A DNA stretch of 19,425 bases. Origin: CAZYLZ01 sp964648335 (GTDB lineage Bacteria; Patescibacteriota; Minisyncoccia; Phycocordibacterales; UBA2100). The stretch lies in the NCBI GenBank assembly GCA_964648335.1, contig CAZYLZ010000020.1, positions 1 through 19,425 of the forward strand. Direction: 5' to 3'. The translations under genes and the position numbers were made by a program. Position 1 is the first letter of the stretch. Every line of letters starts with the position of its first letter. Below are positions 14,132 through 19,425 of this stretch, in pieces. The notes beneath the pieces are model-generated. The model saw only the letters and a list, made by a program, of their open reading frames with translations. It was not told the DNA's origin and did no database searches.

Positions 14132-14983
14132 CAGTGTACGGAGCAATTTTCGACAGATTTTGATAAAAAAGAGGGTGCAGGCAGAGAATATGCATGCGCA
14201 CGATCGCAGTAGGTGGGGAGTCGTTTCGGGTGCCAGAATCTAGACCCACATATTTGACGCAGTTGTCGGTTCGCATTACGACTGACGTCAGTTTGGTGTA
14301 CCGTAATTTGCATCTGATGAAAACGGTAGTCAGTTCTAGGAACGCTCGTACAGCAATTTCCACTACTTTCGATGCAAGACATAGTGCGGTTGCACCAGTG
14401 GCAGACTTGTCCGGCGGCTCGTTGTGGTTTGTAAGCGCAGATCTGGCTTCGGTTAGCATCTGCGCGCGTCACGAATTCTTATTTTGTGGCCTACTATCGA
14501 GATGGTAGATATATTCAAGCCCCCCCCAGTCTACCTTGCGTATCTGAATGATTCTTGGCTCCGTTGGACCAATAAATATATCAACAAAATAGACAGGGTT
14601 ACGATAGTGCAGATATGGTTACCATTCTTTTCGAACCTGATCGAGATTCTCAAGAAGTACAGACACGACGGCATCTACTTGCCTTGAGCGAGGGGTGTAT
14701 CTTTTTGCAACAAGTGCTACAAAAAAGTGAGTCGCTCGTAGCCTGCAGGCTGGCGTAATCGAACAAAAGCGAATAGGAACGTTGAGGTATTTCACAAAAC
14801 TATCTCGTGGCACAACTAAAGTGCAAGTCGTAAGGCACAGTACTACACCAAAAAGTACATGCGCTGATCTCTATTAGTAGAGGGGATTAGGAATCGGACA
14901 AAACGAACGTCGGTGATCTAACTCATTATGATAGAAAATAAATTTAGGTATATGTCAAAAAATCAATACGCCATTCGACGTGG

Positions 14984-15058
14984 AGCAGGGAGGTGGAGCG
15001 GGGCTACGGCCGCCGACCTCGGCGCAACGACCCTGCTTTTGTCAGAACCAACTGACAA
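14984..15058 (+). other. GC-rich tandem hairpin region, possible terminator or small RNA
   Basis: GCAGGGAGGT near 14986-14995 can pair in nested fashion with ACCT and CCCTGC (up to 15036), followed by TTTT. A second perfect hairpin follows: TTGTCAG (15039-15045) and CTGACAA (15052-15058) around six bases. No known RNA family was recognised. Confidence 0.3.
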
Positions 15059-15208
15059 CGCAACCCTGGGGTGGGTGGCGGATGTGAGGCAGTGTAGGAA
15101 GCATTCAGGAGACCCTTGGTGTCGAGCGTTGATAGTACGCAGGCGAGTCAATCCTGTCCTGTTGATGTGGATAGTCTCATTTAGAGATCTCTTGCCTTCA
15201 ATCTGCTC

Positions 15209-15226
15209 ATCTCGGAGGTACGAGAT
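15209..15226. promoter_or_regulatory. 7-4-7 palindrome upstream of gatB
   Basis: ATCTCGG-AGGT-ACGAGAT, arms matching at 6 of 7, directly followed by a TATGAA box (15226-15231). It resembles the layout at 16836-16859. It lies about 120 bases upstream of gatB. A lone half-site ATCTCGG occurs at 15242-15248. Confidence 0.5.
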
Positions 15227-15310
15227 ATGAAAAATAAGGACATCTCGGTACATTTGGGCCAGATGCACTGCGTGAGAATTCAGTGCCGAATATCCCTAGA
15301 TACCCGATAC

Positions 15311-15340
15311 TGGAAAGGTGATACCGGCTCATGCTAAGCT
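15311..15340 (+). promoter_or_regulatory. Putative promoter giving a leaderless gatB transcript
   Basis: TGGAAA (15311-15316) and TAAGCT (15335-15340), 18 bases apart; the ATG follows the -10 box by six bases. No Shine-Dalgarno sequence is present. The same -10/six bases/ATG spacing occurs at 16854-16866. Confidence 0.35.
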
Positions 15341-15346
15341 CTTTCT

Positions 15347-16789
15347 ATGAACCAAGAGAGCACGTACCTGCCCACCATAGGACTCGAAATCCATGCCGAG
15401 CTTAAGACCGAGACAAAGATGTTCTGCCGCTCCAAGAATGACCCCGACGAAACCAGGCCCAACGTCAACATCTGTCCGGTATGCATGGCGCACCCAGGAA
15501 CGCTGCCTGTGCTCAATTCCGAGGCTATACGACATGTTCTAAAGGTAGGGCATGCCATTGGAGCTACGTTGGCAGACTACACCGAATGGGATCGTAAGAA
15601 CTATTTCTACCCAGACCTCCCAAAGGGATACCAGCTCAGTCAGTTCGAATTTCCGCTGGTCCAGGGCGGTAAGCTCAATGGCATCGCTATAACCCGTATC
15701 CACCTCGAAGAAGACACCGCACGTTCAATCCACGACGATGCAACGGGCGCGACACTCATCGACTACAATCGCGCCGGAGTGCCATTGATGGAGCTCGTTA
15801 CCGAACCCGACATACACTCTGCCGCTGAAGCGGGTGCCTTTGCCCGAGAGTTGCAGCTTCTTTTAAGGACCTTGGGAGTATCCGAGGCGAACATGGAGAA
15901 GGGCGAGATGCGTGTTGAAGCCAATATTTCGCTCGGTCGTGACGGAAAACTGGGAACAAAAGTAGAAATCAAGAATCTCAATTCCTTTAAGGCGATGGAG
16001 CGAGCTGTCGCATACGAAATCGAACGCCAGGCAAAAGTTCTCGATAAAGGGGGCGTTATCTTGCAAGAGACGCTTGGCTGGGACGATGCAAAGCAAAAAA
16101 CCTTTACGCAGCGCTCGAAGGAGGGCTCCGCGGACTATCGGTATTTCCCGGATCCAGATATTCCAAAGCTCGTCATTTCTCAGATAGAAGGGCTTAAACC
16201 CGAGGTGATTCTGGCAGATATGCCAACCTTGCCGTGGCAGAAGCGCGACGCCTACCTAAGCCTAGGACTACGCAAAGACGATGCGGAGCTCTATGTACGG
16301 GACGATCGGTTCGGTAATTTTTTTGATGCGGTGGCGTCGAGTCTCAAAAACGAAGTTGAGCGCGTTAGGATTGCGTCTAATTACATTGGCACCGATTTGG
16401 TGAAGATTATCCGAGATATCGAGGACCGAGATTCGGTAATCATTGATAAAATAGACATCGCGGCCGAATCCTTTGCCGAACTAGTCGATATGATTGTTAC
16501 GAATACGCTCTCCTCAAGAGGTGCCAAGGACGTGCTCGGAATACTCAGCGAGTCAGGAGGGAAGCCTTCTCAAATTGCTGAAGAGAAAGGATTGCTGAAA
16601 GAGAGCGGAACCGAGACCTTAGGGCCGATCGTAGCAAAAGTGATAGCTGATAATCCTGCTGCTGCGGATTCGTTTAAGGCAGGCAAGAAAGAGTCTCTTC
16701 AGTACCTCATTGGGCAAGGCATGAAGGCTAGTCGTGGGTCAGGAGACCCTGCAGTATTTAAGGACTTGTTCGAAAAAGCCCTCGCCTAA
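15347..16789 (+). CDS. gatB: Aspartyl/glutamyl-tRNA(Asn/Gln) amidotransferase subunit B
   Basis: 480 codons, the normal family length. GatB with GatA and GatC converts Glu-tRNA(Gln) to Gln-tRNA(Gln) (and Asp-tRNA(Asn) to Asn-tRNA(Asn)) in the cytoplasm, phosphorylating the misacylated tRNA before amide transfer. Diagnostic blocks are GLEIHAEL (12-19), MFCRS with the CPVCMAHPGTLPVLN zinc/structural cysteines (43-57), RKNYFYPDLPKGYQ (83-96), HLEEDTARS (119-127), DYNRAGVPLMELVTEP and EIKNLNSF. The helical middle and YqeY-like C-terminal domain end in QYLIGQGMKASRGSGDP, as expected for tRNA recognition. gatA and gatC are not in the window. The gene stands alone between spacer DNA and an HTH-membrane protein gene. 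The start ATG is fixed by the conserved N-terminus and lies six bases after a -10-like box, suggesting a leaderless message. Confidence 0.98.
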   Translation: MNQESTYLPTIGLEIHAELKTETKMFCRSKNDPDETRPNVNICPVCMAHPGTLPVLNSEAIRHVLKVGHAIGATLADYTEWDRKNYFYPDLPKGYQLSQFEFPLVQGGKLNGIAITRIHLEEDTARSIHDDATGATLIDYNRAGVPLMELVTEPDIHSAAEAGAFARELQLLLRTLGVSEANMEKGEMRVEANISLGRDGKLGTKVEIKNLNSFKAMERAVAYEIERQAKVLDKGGVILQETLGWDDAKQKTFTQRSKEGSADYRYFPDPDIPKLVISQIEGLKPEVILADMPTLPWQKRDAYLSLGLRKDDAELYVRDDRFGNFFDAVASSLKNEVERVRIASNYIGTDLVKIIRDIEDRDSVIIDKIDIAAESFAELVDMIVTNTLSSRGAKDVLGILSESGGKPSQIAEEKGLLKESGTETLGPIVAKVIADNPAAADSFKAGKKESLQYLIGQGMKASRGSGDPAVFKDLFEKALA

Positions 16790-16835
16790 GCGAAAATATG
16801 CCTCGTAAGGATGGCGTCCACAGGCTTTCGTAGAT

Positions 16836-16859
16836 ATATCGGCATGCCGAGGTTATACT
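16836..16859 (+). promoter_or_regulatory. 7-4-7 palindrome abutting the -10 box of the tandem-HTH gene
   Basis: ATATCGG-CATG-CCGAGGT (16836-16853) is followed at once by TATACT (16854-16859), then six bases, then the ATG. The palindrome occupies the position of the promoter spacer, where MerR-type regulators bind. No good -35 box is visible, suggesting dependence on an activator or strict repression. Confidence 0.6.
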
Positions 16860-16865
16860 TGCGCT

Positions 16866-17960
16866 ATGTCTAAGGAATTGGAGCTCGATGGTAAGTCCTA
16901 CATCACCTCCAAGCGTGCTGCCGAGATTACCGGGTATGCACAAGATTATATAGGGCAGCTGGCTCGTGGCGGCGAAATCGATGCGCGCAAAATCGACGGA
17001 TCCTGGTACGTCGTACTGGAATCTCTGTCTGCTTATGGAACCGAGGCCGAAGCAAAGCCCAAAGTCGTTCCCGAGCCCCAACAACGCGAAGCCGCCAACG
17101 ATACGATCGTCTCTTTTGATGGGAAAGAGTTCATCTCGTCTAAGCGAGGTGCGGAATTGAGCGGTTATTCTCAGGATTACGTGGGCCAACTGGCACGCGG
17201 AGGCAAAATTCTCTCGCGCCAAGTCGGGTCTAAGTGGTATGTAGCCAAAAACGAGCTCTTGAATCACAAGAGCCACAATGATTCTCTCTTGGCTGCAGTG
17301 CAGGCCGAGTCTGTGGGCTTAAAACGCCATCACGACATGCCGATTCAGGGTAAGGAGACCCCGAAGCCGCTTATGACCTACCACAATGAAGCGGCATTCG
17401 ATCTTATGCCTATCCTCGAGGAAAAGGCGACGACGGATTTAAATATCTCTCCAGAAAGCGAGAATATCCATATAAATCATAGTTCGGATAGCCGAGAAAC
17501 TGATTTGAACCTCGTAGACGGCGAAGAAGTTCCAGAGCCAGTCACTCGAACAGAAGAGAAAGAGCCTGTCATTTCGGCTTGGCAACCTGTCCCGGTTACT
17601 GTGGTCAAAAAGCAGAGTGCAGTAGATTTTTGGGAGACGGGTGTGGAATTGCCAAAGCTCGACAAAACGGACGCCCCAGCAAGAAGGCGTCGCTTGCCAC
17701 GGATGCTGCAACATAAACGTATGCTCACTACTGCTGCACTATCGATAGTTATACCGACCATCTTCATAGGGGGTGCATTGGCGATCTCCGTCTTCGGTAC
17801 GAATCCTTCAGGTACGACGTCGGTTGCGCAGGGGCTACCTTACGCTGACGCCAAAAGCACGGAACTTGCTGCGGCTGCTGCTGTATCGATCGATCTCACC
17901 ACCACACTTAAGGGGATTTTGAGCGTACTCTTCACATCGCGATTGCATTTCCAGCGCTAA
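16866..17960 (+). CDS. Tandem-HTH protein with a single C-terminal membrane span
   Basis: 364 codons. Two excisionase/MerR-like HTH domains are arranged in tandem: residues about 6-55 (KSYITSKRAAEITGYAQDYI, QLARGGEIDARKIDGSWYVV) and about 82-131 (KEFISSKRGAELSGYSQDYV, QLARGGKILSRQVGSKWYVA). They are near copies, implying internal duplication. A long acidic, probably disordered linker (about 135-270) leads to RRRR (273-276), further basic residues and one hydrophobic span (about 287-309), so the HTHs face the cytoplasm. The last 55 residues resemble the short Ala-rich segment after the span in the two edge paralogues, but the protein stops before any fibre region. Its promoter carries a palindrome touching the -10 box, so autoregulation is plausible. 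It could be a membrane-bound one-component regulator (ToxR-like layout by analogy only) or a DNA-to-membrane tether. No enzyme motif is seen. Confidence 0.9.
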   Translation: MSKELELDGKSYITSKRAAEITGYAQDYIGQLARGGEIDARKIDGSWYVVLESLSAYGTEAEAKPKVVPEPQQREAANDTIVSFDGKEFISSKRGAELSGYSQDYVGQLARGGKILSRQVGSKWYVAKNELLNHKSHNDSLLAAVQAESVGLKRHHDMPIQGKETPKPLMTYHNEAAFDLMPILEEKATTDLNISPESENIHINHSSDSRETDLNLVDGEEVPEPVTRTEEKEPVISAWQPVPVTVVKKQSAVDFWETGVELPKLDKTDAPARRRRLPRMLQHKRMLTTAALSIVIPTIFIGGALAISVFGTNPSGTTSVAQGLPYADAKSTELAAAAAVSIDLTTTLKGILSVLFTSRLHFQR

Positions 17961-17981
17961 TCTTTCTGCAGTTGCAATATC

Positions 17982-18038
17982 CGAACTGGCTATGTTTATA
18001 AGCCCAGTTCGTCGATCTCGCGATGGCGAGATTTTTTA
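17982..18038 (+). terminator. Two successive hairpins ending in a T-run
   Basis: CGAACTGG (17982-17989) pairs with CCAGTTCG (18004-18011). Directly after it, ATCTCGC (18015-18021) pairs perfectly with GCGAGAT (18026-18032) around GATG, followed by TTTTTT overlapping the stem end. It lies about 20-75 bases after the tandem-HTH stop, a good intrinsic terminator. The second hairpin also has the 7-4-7 architecture and ATCTCG arms of the operator-like palindromes. Confidence 0.65.
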
Positions 18039-18420
18039 ATACGGGATTGCATTGTACAAGTTTCTCTGTGCGATAGGAATTTAGGTAGTCCGTCTGTGCG
18101 CCTGTGACGGTCGACAATACCGTTGTCACATCACTCTACGATCTTCTTAGCCGTCAAAATCCATGCCTAAGAGGACACTGTTAACGAAGTAGGGTGTCGA
18201 GCGTGCCGAGCATAGGTGCGGTAACAACTTCGTTGCGGCAGCTGTCTCAGTTATCCGCCGTCTGTGAGCATATGCATGCTGGCATATCGAAATGTGCGCG
18301 ACAAATAAGTTATACACTTCTCGCGACACGATTGAATCATTTCATAAAAAATTCACGCTATGATTCTAGTACCAGCACATCCGGAATATCTGCTTGCTGC
18401 GCAGTCTTTTCGTTCACCGT
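18039..18420. other. Spacer upstream of the right-edge HTH/fibre gene
   Basis: No credible gene was found. Symmetric elements are TGTGAC (18103-18108) with GTCACA (18125-18130), extended by GGT/ACC with a three-base bulge, and AACGAAGT (18183-18190) with ACTTCGTT (18227-18234). TATGAT at 18359-18364 is a possible -10 box for the gene at 18421, though no well-spaced -35 is seen. Confidence 0.4.
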
Positions 18421-19425
18421 GTGACAAATCATCAGATCAAAAATATCGACGGCGTATCTTACGTTCGATGTAAGGTTGCGGCACCATCTGCGGGAATTTC
18501 TGCGGAATATATTTCGCGTCTCTGTCGCGAAGGACACGTGCTTGGCAGACAGATCGACGGCTCATGGCACGTAAACGAAGATTCGTTGAAACTTTTTCTC
18601 GAGAAGAACGAGAATGAAAAGAAAATCTGGCGCGAAGAACAGGCGAAAAAGCGACGACAAGAGCAACATGATGCCGGATTTATTCCGCGCGCAGCGACTG
18701 CGACACTGCATTCAGTAATTGTGACTGAACTCCCGCGCATACGCGTCGCGCCGCGAGCGCTCCATGTGCATCATGCGCAAATTGCAGTACAGGGAAAGCG
18801 CGTTCGCAGAACACGACAGCTTGCTACGACGGCGATTGCGCTATTCGTTGTATTTAGCAGTCTTTTCGGCACTGGCGCACGTGCAGTGCGCGGAGAATTT
18901 GCCGCGGCAGGAGCGGCACTTTCGCCGATGCAGGCGATCGCATCGGGCGTCTACCTGACCTTCTGTGGATACATCGGTGATTGTGGAAAGGGAACGGTGC
19001 TCGTCGAGAATCCTGTCGCGAAGCCGCGCACGACTCTGGCTGTAGTTCCAGTGACGCCGAGTAAGACCCTGACAATAGTTGCGCCACGAGAGCAGTCCGC
19101 TCCGCCAGTCCAAGGGACGACCGTGGTCCAGAACATCACGAACCCGGTCATCGAGCGTGTTATTGAGCGTGCCATACCCTCGACGGTGACAGCAGGTTCT
19201 TTTGCCGACGCGCTCAATCAGCTTGAAAACAAGATCAATGCGCGCATCAACGGCATAACCGCTGCAAACACAAGCGGATCGAACGCATTCGTCGGGACGA
19301 TTCCGTTTGCGCAGAATACGCGCATAGACTCGCTCACCAACACAACACTCACGAACCCGACGATTACTGGTGGAACGCTGAACAACGTATCGATCAGCTC
19401 GACCAATCTTACCGGGGTCGTAGAT
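18421..19425 (+). CDS. Membrane-anchored HTH protein with extracellular fibre-like region (partial, 3' end beyond right edge)
   Basis: Open for 335 codons to the window edge, from GTG at 18421. This start is chosen because the HTH domain begins within ten residues and an in-frame stop lies at 18367; TTG at 18394 is the only other candidate. No ribosome site is evident. Residues about 8-60 form the excisionase/MerR-like HTH (GISAEYISRLCREGHVLGRQ, then IDGSWHV). A highly charged helical linker (62-85) leads to basic KRVRRTR and a membrane span (about 133-150). Outside are a Cys pair (FCGYIGDCG), a Pro/Thr linker, VVQNITNPVIERVIERA (235-251) and Thr/Asn/Gly-rich repeat ends (SLTNTTLTNPTITGG, SSTNLTGVVD) typical of fibre or beta-helix surface proteins. 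It is a paralogue of the left-edge gene in opposite orientation. Confidence 0.85.
   Translation, partial: MTNHQIKNIDGVSYVRCKVAAPSAGISAEYISRLCREGHVLGRQIDGSWHVNEDSLKLFLEKNENEKKIWREEQAKKRRQEQHDAGFIPRAATATLHSVIVTELPRIRVAPRALHVHHAQIAVQGKRVRRTRQLATTAIALFVVFSSLFGTGARAVRGEFAAAGAALSPMQAIASGVYLTFCGYIGDCGKGTVLVENPVAKPRTTLAVVPVTPSKTLTIVAPREQSAPPVQGTTVVQNITNPVIERVIERAIPSTVTAGSFADALNQLENKINARINGITAANTSGSNAFVGTIPFAQNTRIDSLTNTTLTNPTITGGTLNNVSISSTNLTGVVD
19321..19364. repeat. Right arm of a 44-base inverted repeat paired with 62-105
   Basis: Matches the reverse complement of 62-105 at 43 of 44 bases, with the one difference a synonymous third-position T/C. The copy is inside the fibre-coding region of the right-edge gene. 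Confidence 0.85.

Larger units (their letters stand above)
13985..15346. other. 1.36-kb gene-poor region with several symmetric elements
   Basis: No open frame here shows family-like sequence or a convincing start. Visible structure includes direct repeats at 14047-14059 and 14068-14080 (21-base period), an inverted repeat at 14080-14089/14122-14131, a run of eight C (14520-14527), a 12-base palindrome AGCCTGCAGGCT (14740-14751), a GC-rich hairpin region (14984-15058) and a 7-4-7 palindrome (15209-15226). A CACTTT...AAAGTG repeat at about 14011-14029 overlaps a possible -10 (TATACT, minus strand) for the RAYT-like gene. The region may hold an RNA gene or decayed DNA. Confidence 0.4.

Noticed and set aside
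14194..14508. 104-codon plus-strand frame
   Set aside because: Composition is not protein-like, frames of similar or greater length lie opposite, and no motif or start signal is present.
14484..14687. 67-codon plus-strand frame with an aromatic-rich product
   Set aside because: It crosses the C8 run, has no ribosome site or recognised family, and overlaps similar-length frames on the other strand.
14928..15230. 100-codon plus-strand frame upstream of gatB
   Set aside because: It spans a GC-rich hairpin region and an operator-like palindrome, is matched by a frame on the opposite strand and resembles no family.
18147..18329. 60-codon minus-strand frame ending STPYFVNSVLLGMDFDG
   Set aside because: Although the end looks protein-like, it has no clear start signal and overlaps symmetric spacer elements; not enough to call a gene.

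Overview
The window looks like a piece of a Patescibacteria (Candidate Phyla Radiation) chromosome, probably Parcubacteria-like. This is an inference from protein style, not from a marker gene phylogeny. Pointers are Ser/Thr-rich secreted giants, helix-turn-helix proteins with one membrane span and a fibre-like exterior, a secreted peptidase with a peptidoglycan-binding tail, REP-type transposase-like genes, an isolated gatB, and near-leaderless promoters. The standard genetic code fits all genes.

Left part (1-3940). A minus-strand gene for a membrane-anchored HTH/fibre protein runs off the left edge. A 580-base gap follows, with three phased copies of a palindrome (ATMTCGG-N4-CCGAGMT) upstream of a promoter. 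This drives a tight two-gene operon: a 201-aa exported or membrane protein and a 585-aa secreted HExxH metallopeptidase with a C-terminal peptidoglycan-binding domain.

Middle part (3941-12526). A graveyard of fragments (an RHS relic, the 3' end of an unknown gene, and the 5' part of a REP-type transposase) lies next to a minus-strand pair. The pair is a 2434-aa secreted SpvB/FG-GAP/RHS protein and, one base after its stop, a 174-aa membrane-anchored protein. The RHS protein ends in a variable toxin-like tip resembling polymorphic toxin type 44. The pair has the layout of a toxin-immunity module, and its tip and immunity gene are more AT-rich than the RHS core next to them.

Right part (12527-19425). 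Gene-poor spacers carry further palindromes. Between them lie a full-length REP-type transposase-like ORF that has lost its catalytic HUH and Tyr residues, gatB, a 364-aa protein with two tandem HTH domains and one membrane span, and a second HTH/fibre gene running off the right edge. The two edge genes are paralogues in opposite orientation and share a 44-base near-identical stretch, so the window lies between inverted repeats.

The most interesting material is (1) the RHS toxin tip plus exported immunity candidate, (2) the three-member family of membrane-tethered HTH proteins, and (3) the recurrent 7-4-7 palindrome in intergenic DNA, which in one case abuts the -10 box of an HTH family member. 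A link between (2) and (3) is a hypothesis.
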